DNA of 64,000 nucleotides from Dendrobium chrysotoxum (taxonomy: Eukaryota > Streptophyta > Magnoliopsida > Asparagales > Orchidaceae), in the NCBI GenBank assembly GCA_019925795.1, contig CM034310.1, positions 19,798,764-19,862,763 on the forward strand. Reading direction: 5' to 3'. Made by a program: the position numbers and the translations under genes. A model generated the notes under the pieces. That model was not told where the DNA came from. It saw only the letters and a program-made list of their open reading frames with translations, and made no database searches. Below, one piece after another: positions 9,086 to 19,058 of this stretch (positions are counted from its first letter, which is position 1; each line of letters starts with the position of its first letter).

Positions 9086-9943
9086 ATGGCTGGTGGCAAG
9101 CGTTCCCGTCAGAAGGGTGCCAGTTCCTCTCGGGGGCCGGTTGATCCTCGCTTCCCTAATGCAGCCGATCAGGCTGCCTTTGAGAGATACTGCGAGGTGG
9201 GGATCACGCCTTCGAAAATAGTAAATCCTCTCACCCTCGCTTTTCCCTTTAGTTCCGAACTTCTTTACGTTTTCTTTGCGAACCTGCGGATTTCCGCTGA
9301 CTACTCCACTCTCCGTTCCTATGTCAATCAGCGCCCTGTCGAGCTTACCTATCAAGACTTTCACGACATTCTCCAACTGTCCATCACTGGCGACAAACTC
9401 TACACCCTTATCACAGACCCAGATTATAATTGGAGTGTCGCCAATCATTTTCTCCGCAATACCAATGCCCCTTATCATGACAATGCCTGCTCCACCCTTC
9501 TTAAGGACGCCCGAACCATTCAACATGTTCTTCGTTCCTCTGTCGTTCCAAAGGCGGGGGATCACATTCACATCACCCCTCTCCTGTCCTTGACCACCTA
9601 CTACATCATGGCCCATCGGGAATTTAATGCTGCCGATCTCATTATCTGGTACCTCGAGCACCTTACCACCATCCGGGATCCAGGTCATCACCGTCGCCCA
9701 AATCTAGCCTTAGGACACCTCATTGCCTATGCTCTTGAAACCAAGTATGACTTGCAATATCCCGCAGCCCCAGATGTTCCTACCTACTTCCTCACCAACA
9801 ATGCCTTCCATGTCCTCCACAGCACCCGACTACATCCGGAGCCCGCCCCAGATGGTGAGGAAGAGGAGGAAGCGCCATTCCCGCTCCTGCTGCACCCGAG
9901 GCACCTGCTCCCCTTCGTATTGCCTCTCCCCTTGACCACCTAG
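9086..9943 (+). CDS. Additional ORF (aORF) of element A, main part
   Basis: This open frame encodes about 285 residues from ATG 9086 (MAGGKRSRQKG); the same MAGGK start is kept in element G, so I prefer it to the upstream ATG at 8999. The basic Ser-rich N-terminus is followed by a well-conserved core: ELLYVFFANLR, a SYVN..PVELTYQDFH block, an LLKDARTIQHVLR block and KAGDHIHITPLL. The spacing resembles the plant transposon protein domain of the PF20167 type, an attribution made by eye. I see no signal peptide or convincing membrane span, so it is not an obvious envelope. Codons are strikingly C-rich at third positions compared with AT-rich gag-pol. The last 20-25 residues (PFPLLLHPRHLLPF) look out of frame; the true C-terminus continues in another frame. 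Confidence 0.8.
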   Translation: MAGGKRSRQKGASSSRGPVDPRFPNAADQAAFERYCEVGITPSKIVNPLTLAFPFSSELLYVFFANLRISADYSTLRSYVNQRPVELTYQDFHDILQLSITGDKLYTLITDPDYNWSVANHFLRNTNAPYHDNACSTLLKDARTIQHVLRSSVVPKAGDHIHITPLLSLTTYYIMAHREFNAADLIIWYLEHLTTIRDPGHHRRPNLALGHLIAYALETKYDLQYPAAPDVPTYFLTNNAFHVLHSTRLHPEPAPDGEEEEEAPFPLLLHPRHLLPFVLPLPLTT

Positions 9944-10167
9944 TGCAGCGCTTTGACCAGTGGGAGGCCCGTTTTGACTCCTACGTGGTTGCCCAGGAGC
10001 AGCGACACAACGAGGACCTCCAACGCTTCGTGGACTATGCTGCGCAGCAGCAACAGCAGCATGACCAGGACATGGCCTGGTTCGGAGCTCAATTTCAGGT
10101 CATTCACCATTACTTCAACCCTCCACCACCACCTCCTCCTTTCGATCAGGATCCACCTCTGTTTTAG
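9880..10167 (+). pseudogene. aORF C-terminal part, shifted frame
   Basis: The frame ending at TAG 10165-10167 reads through an Ala/Pro-rich linker, then SPLDHLVQRFDQW, a Gln-rich helix with AAQQQQQHDQDM, and a Pro-rich tail FNPPPPPPPFDQDPPLF. Element G has SLIDQLV then FDQW at the corresponding place, so this is the original C-terminus, separated by a one-base shift near 9880. The Gln- and Pro-rich tail suggests protein-protein contact rather than catalysis. Confidence 0.7.
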
Positions 10168-10415
10168 TTTCCTGCTTTTGTAGTTAGTCACTTCTATGTT
10201 TTATTTCCGTGTTCTGCTTTTTTTTTTCTTTCTTTCCTCCTCCTTTTTGTGATGTCAAAAGGGGGAGTCAGTTGTAGCGTGTCTGTTTCTGTTTTATGAG
10301 TCATGGTTCCTGTATTGTGTTAGTTGTTAAATGAAAATTTGGAAAAATGTTTGTTGAGTTTGATCTCCTAGTTTACTTTTATTTTCAGACTACTTTACAA
10401 ATGTTTGCCATCATC
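10168..10415 (+). other. 3' non-coding segment after the aORF, with a second polypurine tract
   Basis: About 250 bp without a gene. AAAAGGGGGAG at 10257-10267 is a second polypurine-like tract about 160 bp before the main one. E (about 23967), G (about 28625), H (about 33790) and L (about 63020) have the same second tract in antisense. Multiple polypurine tracts are a known Sirevirus trait. Confidence 0.75.
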
Positions 10416-10428
10416 AAAAAGGGGGAGA
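10416..10428 (+). other. Main polypurine tract of element A
   Basis: AAAAAGGGGGAGA ends one base before the 3' LTR and would prime plus-strand DNA. It lies in the loop of an inverted repeat with arms at 10401-10419 and 10444-10462 (18 of 19 positions pair). Confidence 0.92.
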
Positions 10429-10429
10429 T

Positions 10430-12130
10430 TGTTGCAAATCTGGTTTTGATGATGACAAACATGTTTCCAGTGTGTTTTGCTTGGCTAATCTGTTTCAGGC
10501 ACAAAAGACCGCGAGCCACTCAAGCCAACTCAAGATCGGGTCCAAGTGTGTCAAATGTATGATTTTTCTTTTTATTGAGTCAATTGTAATGTAACTGATT
10601 TCCTAGCTAAGTAACCTTGCACACACACACTCAGGGAGAGAGATTGAGTGAATTAGAGTTTCTGTTAAAAATTTTGTTCAGATCGTCCTGGACGATCTCC
10701 ACATCGTCCTGGACGATCCAGTTAAAACAGAAACCCTAATTAGGGCGACTAAGTTAAGAGGGTCTGATTAAGCTGATCGTCCTGGATGATCTCCGAATCG
10801 TACGGGACGATATGACCAAATCAGAAATTCTCAGCCGCCAGATCAAGTTAGGCAAGTTCTTATTTTTAGATACTTGGTCTGAACGTCCCGTACGATACGT
10901 GTATCGTCCCGGACGATCCAGTACAATCATGCCTAATTTAATCTGGTAATTAAGGAAAGCAATTTATTTTTGGTTGATACGATCATATCGTCTTGGACGA
11001 TCGCAGGATCGTCCCGGACGATCATGATCGTTTAGTGCATTTCAACTGTATGACCCGAACTGTGTTCAGGACGATTTGGGGCCTTTTTGAGCTAATCGTA
11101 CCGGACGATGACCCTATCATCCGGGACGATTAAGTCATTTTTTGGTCGTCCAGCACAGATTTCTCTGGACGACCCGAACTGTCTTCTGGATGATTTCCCT
11201 CAATTTGTACTAATCGTCCCGGACGATCGCAGGATCGTACGGGATGATATGAACAACTTTTTCTACTGATCGTCCAGAAGAGCCTAATCGTCCAGGCTGA
11301 AACAGCTGAATTTGAACTGATCGTACAGAACGATCTACCGATCGTTCTGGACGATCTTGGCCGACCAATTGAGATTTAGGGCAAATTTTAAGCCCTCCTT
11401 TAAAAGAACTTTTTCCAATTTTTGGAAAAATCTTTTGCTGCCTTCCTTCCCTGAGAAACCCTAGAGAGAGAGAGAGTTGGGAGAGAGAGAGAAGATCTTG
11501 TGAGGGGGAGTTAGTGAGGGATTCACTAAGGTTGCTTTGAGCACGGATCAGAGTCGTCTTCTCCGCTCGTCGTCTTTCGTCTAGTCGGTGTTCGTCGTGG
11601 GAGGATCGTTCGCAAGAAGATCCGGGGTTCTCTGCCCGCTTCAGGTGGAAGCAAAAGGAGTTCGAAGGTTCTCTGCCTGCTTCAGGAGGAAGCGAAAGGA
11701 GCTCGAAGGTTCTCTGCCTGCTTTAGGAGGAAGCGAAAGGAGGTCGGGTTCTCTGCCTCACCGTATGGTGAAAAAGAGGTTTTTGTACAGGTTTCTCCGC
11801 CTTGCTGTGGGAGCAAAAGGAGAGACACTTTTGTTTAGTGCAATACCCGGAGGGGAGGCTCCGGGGAGTGGACGTAGGTCAAGTTGATCGAACCACTATA
11901 AAATCTGGTTTGCTTTTCTGATTCAGTTTTGCACTTTACTTTTCTGATATTAACTACTTGGGTGAATATCTGTGGTTGATCTTTTTATCATTGTTTTAAT
12001 TCGTTTCCGTTGCACGTTATAAAAAGATTTTCATTGTTATCGTGAAATTTTTTAAATAACCAATTCACCCTCCCTCTTGGTTAGCCTCGGGACTAGTTCA
12101 CTAGGGCTTAACATCCCTATCAAACTTTCA
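10430..12130 (+). repeat. 3' LTR of element A
   Basis: The 1,701-bp partner of 514-2191. It keeps one more palindrome unit than the 5' LTR (a 21-bp difference near 11000). CpG-containing palindromes here often read ATCGTCC where the 5' LTR reads ATCATCC, and the reverse also occurs, consistent with deamination of methylated CpG. Confidence 0.95.
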
Positions 12131-12135
12131 TATCT
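12131..12135. repeat. Target-site duplication of A, right (TATCT)
   Basis: Partner of 509-513, directly after the TTTCA end of the 3' LTR. Confidence 0.93.
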
Positions 12136-12902
12136 AACTGAACAGATGAACTCATGGGAGTGTTGATTGGCTTGGCTTTGTCCATTTCATATTTCTTCAA
12201 AATGTCGTTAGTATATTTTGATTGATTCAGAAAGGTTCCATCGTCCATCTGCCTTATGCTGAACCCCAAAAAGTAGGACAATTCTCCCATTATACTTATC
12301 TCAAACTCCTTATTCAGTGTTTTAGAAAAATCATCACATAAGTTTTTATCAGAGGATCTAAAAATTATATCATCAACATAGATCTGGATAATGAGTAAAT
12401 CATCTCTTACTTTCCTCCGAAAAAGGGTGGTGTCTACGCTCCCCTTAACAAACTCTCTTTCTAATAAGAATGTACTAAGCCTCTCATACCAAGCTCTGGG
12501 CGCCTGTTTCAATCCATATAAGGCCTTTTTTAATTTGTAAACATGATTAGGATATTAGAAACTCTCAAAGCCTAGGGGTTGCTCTACAAAGACATCCTCT
12601 TTTATTATCCCATTCAAAAAGGCACTCTTAACATCCATTTGAAAAAGCTTAAATCCCTTATAATATGTAAAGGCTAGTAGCACTCTAATGGCTTCCAATC
12701 TAGCTACAGGGGCAAAGATCTCCTCAAAATCAATCCCTTCTATTTGGTTGTACCCTTTAGCCACCAATCTTGCCTTATTCCTAACCACTACACCAGAATC
12801 ATTCATCTTATTCTTAAAGACCCATTTGGTTCCCACTATGCTATGTCTTTCTACTAACTCCCAAATATTATTCCTTACAAATTGATTCAATTTCTCTTGC
12901 AT
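12131..12902 (-). pseudogene. pol: Element B pol: reverse transcriptase
   Basis: Two open pieces on the minus strand (12555-12902 and 12131-12512) carry KWVFKNK, ARLVAKGYNQIEGIDFEEIFAPVARLEAIR, MDVKSAFLNG, KQAPRAWYERL and YVDDI, so all catalytic Asp residues are still readable. A stop near 12551 separates the two pieces. Confidence 0.88.
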
Positions 12903-14481
12903 AGCTAAGATCTAAAATTCATCAGAAAGGGCTTGATTGAAGTTGGTGGGTTCAATTATTGAGATAAAGGTAGAATGGTTTACTTCCTTCCTAAGTCCAT
13001 GCCTAGTTCTAACACCTTTAGAAGGATCTCCTAAGATCAGTTCCTTAGGATGACTCAAAGAATATCTCCAATCTCTAGGCAAAGAAACATCAAATTCTAC
13101 CGTTTCCTCAAGATTTACAGATTCTACTCCTTGGGTGACTTTTACAATCTCTTCATCTTCTACCTCAGATCTAGACTCCTTAGGATCAGATTCATCAAAC
13201 ACTACATGAGTAGTCTCCTCCACCATGAATGTCCTCTTATTAAATACTCTAAACGATTTCCCTATACTTGAATATCCTAAGAACACGCTTTCATCAAATT
13301 TTGGGTCAAATTTTCCTAAGAGTGACTTCCCATTATTGTGAATAAAAACCTTACAGCCAAAGACATGGAAGTGGGAAAGGTTTGGAGTTCTACCCTTAAT
13401 GATCTCATAAGATGTCTTATTTAGATTAGATCTAACATTCACCCTATTCAGCACATAACAGGCAGTGTTCACCGCTTCAGCTCAAAAATATTTTGTAAGT
13501 GAATACTTAGCAAGCATGGCTCTAGCGGCTTTCACTAAGGTCTTGTTCTTCCTTTCATCTATCCCATTCTACTGAGCGGTCCTAGGAGCTGAAAAGTTGT
13601 GGCTAATCCCTTGCTCCTCACAGAAGATTCCAAATCTCACATTTTTAAACTCTCTATTATGATCACTATGGATGGTCAAGATCTCACAACCTAACTTCTT
13701 CTGAATCTAAGTAGAGAAGGATTTAAATTCATCAAATGATTCAGACTTATGTAATAGAAATCTAATCCAAGTGAACCTTGTGTAGTAATCAACAATCACA
13801 AATCCATAAACTTTTCCCCCTAAGCTAGCAGTGCCAATGGGTCCAAAGAGATCCATGTGAAGGACTTTTAAAGGTCTAGAGGTGCTGATGTCCTTAATGG
13901 AGTGGAAAGAGGATTGGACTTGCTTCCCTAATCGACAGGCATCACACAGGTGGTCCTTAGTGAACTTAAGCTTGGGGACACCTCTAACTAAGTCCTTTTG
14001 GGTGACTCTTCTAAGGGTTTTCATACTGGCATGACATAATCTCCTGTGCCACAACCAAGACTCATCAGCAGCAGTTTTTAAGTAAAATGAAGCTGCAGAT
14101 TCAATATTATTTAAATTAAGCATGTAGATATTATTGATCCTCTTGCCCTACAAAATAATGTTATTATTTAAGCTTATGATGCAAGTATTTGCTAGGAACT
14201 TGATGCTAAATCCTTTATCATAGAGCTAACTAATGTTAAGCAAGTTGTGCTTCAATTCATCTATAAGCAAAACTTTTTCAATCAAAAGGTTCTTGGAGTA
14301 TTCGATTTTACCTGCACCAACCACTTTTCTGATGATATTGTCTCCAAGAGTGACCTTGCCTCCAGCCCTGGCCTCTAGCTAAATGAATTAATTTTCATCT
14401 TCAGTCATATGTCTTAAACATCCATTTTCTAGGTACCACATGCTCTCACGAGGTCTTGTGTGAGAGAAACCTATAAAATCA
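12903..14481 (-). pseudogene. pol: Element B pol: protease and integrase, decayed
   Basis: Protease WYLENGCLRHM (about 14420-14450) has Glu in place of the catalytic Asp. The integrase zinc region HRRLCHASMKTLRRV lies at about 13990-14060, HMDLFGPIG at about 13840 and NGIDERKN with the DDE Glu at about 13550-13570, next to a stop. The GKFDPKFDESVFLGYSS block is at about 13270-13320. Several stops interrupt it. It is collinear with element A. Confidence 0.85.
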
Positions 14482-16292
14482 TCAAATGTCAGATTTAGGA
14501 ACCCAAATAAGTTTGGGTTCCTTCTTATAAAAAGAACAATGCAATACATGTGTGCTATACTGTGAAACATATAATTTGGGCCTCCACACCTAATGTGTAC
14601 TATAGTGAATAGTGCAGGTGTGAGAGATATATCCTAGCATGCCACAAGAAAAATATCTAACGCCAGGAAAAGGGTTAACTAATCTATGTGGGTGATAGTG
14701 CCTCTTCCTAATTTTGAATGAAACATGTTTTGATGATTTTGAATTAGATTCTTCAAATGGTAGAGGTGCATAAAATTATGTAAAAGTAAGAGGTGTTTCA
14801 TTATTCTTAAATACACTAATTTTCACATTTAAAATTTTATTTTCCTTCTTGAGACTTATAATTTTAAATTTCAAATAATGTTCACTACTATCCAAATCAT
14901 CTGCATGAGTTTTTAATTCCTTAAATGCAGTTTCTAATTCAACATGTGATGCTTTTAATGAATCATGCTCAATAATCAAATCAGAATGCTTTTTATTCAA
15001 CTCATCAAATTCATCAAGTAATGACATGTGATTGCTATCAAGCATAGAATGATCCTTAATCAAAATTTCATGCCCTTTTTCTAAGTTTAAGAATTCTAAT
15101 TTCAGGCTAGCATGCATTTTCTTAAGTTTCCTATATAATGAATGGATTTTTTTAGAAACTTTAAGTAATTAATCATAAGTTAGCTCACATATCTCTTCTT
15201 GGTCAGACTAACCAGGATGATCATCTGACTTCAAACACAAGTTCGTAGTCTTCTCTTCAGCTTCAGTCTCAGAGGAGTCGGATGCTGAATCTGCCCAGAA
15301 AGCCTTTTGAATCTTCTTCTTATCCTTTCTAAACGTGGGTTTCTCCCCACCCTTCTCCTTACTTGGGTGAGCCTTAAGTGTAGAATAATCAGCCTTTATA
15401 TGTCCAGGCTTCCTGCATTCAAAATAAATAGTATCAGATGAACCTTTAAAATTTTTGCTACATTTATCTTTGTTCCACTTCTAAAAGTTCTTGTATTTCT
15501 TCCTTAGAAAGCTTTTGAATTGCCTAGTGATTAAGACAACATCATCGCTATTAGACCCGGAAGAATCAGTGTTAGTATCATTGGCTTTCAGCGCCACAAT
15601 TTTCTTCTTCTTCTTCTTACCTGCATCAATTTGTCATTGGTTCACTCCTTGCTCGTAAGCAATGAGTGACCCAAGTAAGTTATCAATAGAATAAATATTC
15701 AAATCTTTAGATTCAGTAATTACAGTTATCTTGGCATCATAAGAAGAAGGCAAACATCTCAAAATTTTATTAACTTTCTCATAATTAGTAAGCTCTCTTC
15801 CTAAGGCATGCAGGGAGGTGACAATTTGAGTGAACCTAGTATATATTTCAGAAATTGATTTAGTAGATTTCATGCAAAAAAGTTTATAGTCATGAAGTAA
15901 GATGTTCAATCTTAATTGCTTAACCTTAGATGTACCTTCATAAGTAATGCATAATCTATTACAGATTTTTTACCAGTAGTGCAAGTAGAGACACGCATGT
16001 AATCCTAAGATTTCAGAGCACAGAAAAAATAGTTCAAGCATTTTGCATTCAGTTGTGCTAAATCACGATAATCAAATGTCCATTCAGTAGAAGGAATTTC
16101 AGTTTTAACGCCATTAATAAGTATAAATGATGCTTCATAACCATCTTTAACAAGTATCCATATGCAATAATCAATAGATTATAAAAAGGTGGACATGCGA
16201 GTTTTCCAAAAATCAAAAGGTATGTTGTCAAACAAAGGTGGATGAGTAATGGAATAATCTTCGGCTATATTTCTATAAATAAAGTTAGCCAT
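14482..16292 (-). pseudogene. gag: Element B gag, decayed
   Basis: It reads from an ATG at 16292 to a TGA at 14482-14484, the same terminal stop as in A and G. Recognisable parts are the capsid block with LNILLHDYKLF and YTRFTQIVTSLHALGREL (15634-15909), the first knuckle region (about 15395-15425) and the coiled-coil part ending before 14776. Stops and shifts interrupt it. The copy is useful because it shows the base missing from A near 3235. Confidence 0.82.
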
Positions 16293-16335
16293 GGATCAAA
16301 TTTAAAAGTTTTTTAAAACTAGATTTTATGAATCC

Positions 16336-16350
16336 CACTCTAATACCACT
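16336..16350 (-). other. Element B primer binding site, mutated
   Basis: The reverse complement reads TGGTATTAGAGTGGG, differing from the Met-type site of A by two C-to-T changes. It lies directly next to the LTR. Confidence 0.75.
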
Positions 16351-18128
16351 TGAAAGTTTGTTAGGGATATTAAGCCCTTGGAAACTAGTCCCGAGGCTAA
16401 CCAAGAGGGGGTGAATTGATTATTTTAAAAATTCATGAGTAAAAATGATTTAGAAAAATCTTTTTGAAGGTTTTAAAATAATTATAATTTCATGATGATA
16501 TGCATATGTTCAATAATAACCGAATAATAATCACAATCATCATCAAAAAAATAAATGCAGAAGATAATCAAAAACAACACACCAGATTTTATAGTGTTTC
16601 GATCAACTTGACCTACGTCCACTCCCTGGAGCCTCCCCTTCGGGTATTACACTAACACTAAGTGACTCTCTTTCTGCTCCCACAGCAAGGTGGAAAAGCC
16701 TGTACAAAACTCCTTTCCACTAACCCGGTGAGGCAGAGAACCTGGACTCCTTTTGCTTCCTCCTGAAGCAAGCAGAGAACCTAGATCTTCTTACAGATGA
16801 TCCTCCCATAGAGACACCAACAAGATAAGAGACGATGACCAGAGAAGATGACTAAGATCCTTCCTTGGAGTGACCTTTGTGAACACCTCACAAACTCCCC
16901 CTCACAAGATCCTCTCTCTCTCTCTCTCCCAAGCTCTCTCTCTCTCTCTCTCTCTCAAGGTTTTCTCTAGTAAGGAAGGTGGCAAAAGATCTTTCTTGTT
17001 GAAAGAAAAAGATCTAAAATATGAGGGCTAAAAAATTTCCCTAAATCTCAACTAGTCATCAAAGATCATCCAGGACTATCGGTCGATCATCCTGTACGAT
17101 AAGTATAAAATCACATGTATCAGCCTAGATAATCTGATTTCTCTGGCCGATTAGAAGACAAAATCTATTTCGATCGTCTCGTATGATTCTGTGATCATCC
17201 GGGATGATTAGTGTAAATCAAGAATTTAATCTAGAAGATAGCTCAGGTCGTCCAGGGCAACTTATGCTGGATGATCTCAAAATGACTTGATCATCCAGGA
17301 TGATATCTATATCATCCTGTACGATTAGTTTAAAAATGACAATATCATCCTGCACACAGCTCGGGTCGTACAGCCAAAACCTGTTGGACGATCTCAAAAT
17401 GACTTGAGCGTCTGGAATGATATCTCGATCGTCCTGTACGAATAGTTCAAAATCGGGAATATCATCCAACAAATTTTTTGGGTCGTCCAGGTGAAGTGCT
17501 CTAGACGGTCAAGATTTTGCATATATCATCCAGGATGATATTATGATCGTCTAGGATGATATGATCATATCAATCAAATATTAATCACTTTTCTTAATCA
17601 CCAGACTAATTTAGGCATGATTATAAAGGATCATCCAGGATGATATATGTATCGTCCGGGATGATCAGACCAAATCTCTAAAAATAAAAACTTGCCTAAC
17701 TTAATCTGGTGGTTCAGAATTTCATATTTGAGCCTATCATCCTGGATGATGGGTATATCGTCCAGGATGATCTGCTTAATCAAACCATCTTTATATGGTC
17801 GCCCTAATTAGGTTTTTTTTCATTGGATCGTCCAAGATGATATGAATATCATCCAGGATGATATGAATAAAATTTGAAATAGGAACTCTAACTCACTAAA
17901 ACTCTCCCCTTAAGTGTGTGTGTGTGCAAGATTACTTAGCTAGGGGATCAATTTCATTATATTTGACTCAAGAAAGGGAAAAATTACATTTAAACACATG
18001 CGGACCCAATCTTGAATTGGCTTGAATTACATTTGATCTTTTGTATATGAAATGTTAGCCAATAAAAATATAACTCAAAAATATTTGTTATCATCAAAAT
18101 TATAATCCTTAAATCGAGGTTTGCAATA
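16351..18128 (-). repeat. Element B 5' LTR
   Basis: About 1,778 bp, read from TGAAAGTTTG at 16351 to TTTGCAATA at 18128 (TGTTGCAAA in the element sense, one base mutated). It holds R/U5 hairpins (about 16715-16790), a GA/CT-rich run (16911-16965), a palindrome array at about 17060-17870 mostly decayed to ATCATCC...GGATGAT, and the CA-rich U3 motif at about 17915-17935. Confidence 0.9.
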
Positions 18129-19000
18129 TCCTTCATCTACAAAAAATAACGTTAGAAGAAATCTTAACATTATTATCATTTTTACCTTTGTTCCACTTTT
18201 ATTGATGCTTATGCTTGTGCTTTAGTAGACCTTCCAATTTGCTCATTACTAATGCTAATTCTTTACTTTTATAATCTACTAAGCCACTTTTATTCATGTC
18301 TTCCGTATTTAGTACTATCATTTTACCTGCATTCATAAGTCTTTGACTCATAGTTTGCTCGTAGGCAATGAGTAAGCCAATCAGATTATCAATAGTATAA
18401 TTATTCAAATTTTTTGATTCACAAATAGCAACGACTTTGGCAATAAACTTATCCAGTAGACAACATAGAATTTTATTGATCTTTTCAACATTTGAAAATT
18501 CTTTACCTAAAGCATGTAATGATGTTACAATTTGAGTAAACCTAGTATACATGTCTAAGAACGTCTCATAAAGTTTCATGCTAAAAAGTTCATAATCATA
18601 CATTAGAATATTCAACTTAGATTGCTTAACTTCACTAGTTCCTTCGTATGTAATGCACAGTTTATCATAAATTTCTTTGCCAATAGTACATGTAGATATT
18701 ATCATGCAATCATCAGAATTTAATGCACAGAAAAAATAATTTAAATATTTAGCATTCAATTGAGCATTGATTTGATCTACTCTACTCCATTCAAAAAAAA
18801 GAAATATCAGTTTTGATGCCATTTACAAAATGAGAAGGTGCAGAGTATCCTTCTTGAATTAATATCTACATGCAATAATCTATTGATTTCAAGAAAGTAG
18901 ACATGCAAATTTTCCAAAAATTAAAAGTAATATTTTCAAATAAAGGTGGTTAGGTGATTGAATATCCTTCTGTAATATTACAATTTCTAAAGTTAGCCAT
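18129..19000 (-). pseudogene. gag: Element C gag, partial
   Basis: The minus strand from an ATG at 19000 encodes capsid-like Gag. An open piece at 18199-18822 includes NAKYLNYFFCALNSDD, YTRFTQIVTSLHALGKE and IGLLIAYEQ, ending in a Lys/His-rich KHKHKHQ stretch. The end is cut at 18129 by element B. Residues differ clearly from A and B, fitting a separate family. Confidence 0.82.
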
Positions 19001-19058
19001 TGATCAAAATTTAAAAGTTTTCAAAAACTTAATTTATGAATCCCTCCCTAATACCACT

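Larger units (their letters stand above)
514..12130 (+). mobile_element. Element A: complete Sirevirus-like Ty1/copia retrotransposon
   Basis: The element runs from a 5' LTR (TGTTGCAAAT start) to a 3' LTR ending in TTTCA and is flanked by TATCT at 509-513 and 12131-12135. In order it holds LTR, Met-type primer site, gag with two zinc knuckles, protease, integrase, RT, RNase H, a long 3' non-coding region, an extra ORF (aORF), two polypurine tracts and the LTR. Integrase before RT defines Ty1/copia; long LTRs, two knuckles, multiple polypurine tracts, LTR palindromes and a gene after pol fit the Sirevirus (SIRE/Maximus) lineage. Hand alignment of the LTRs gives about 55 substitutions in about 1,680 bp (roughly 3%), nearly all transitions, so it is fairly recent. 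It is inserted in the RT of element B. Stops and frameshifts make it non-functional as sequenced. Confidence 0.95.
1..18128 (-). mobile_element. Element B: Sirevirus-like element, interrupted by A
   Basis: The visible parts are 1-513 and 12131-18128. Reading leftward from its 5' LTR (16351-18128) come primer site, gag, protease, integrase, RT and the first part of RNase H, which runs off the left window edge. It belongs to the same family as A but is older, with many stops and shifts. Its right end abuts C gag at 18129. The 3' LTR lies outside the window. Confidence 0.9.

Noticed and set aside
9068..9691. 207-residue antisense frame over the aORF
   Set aside because: Shadow of the C-rich codon use of the sense ORF; no homologous antisense frame is open in G.
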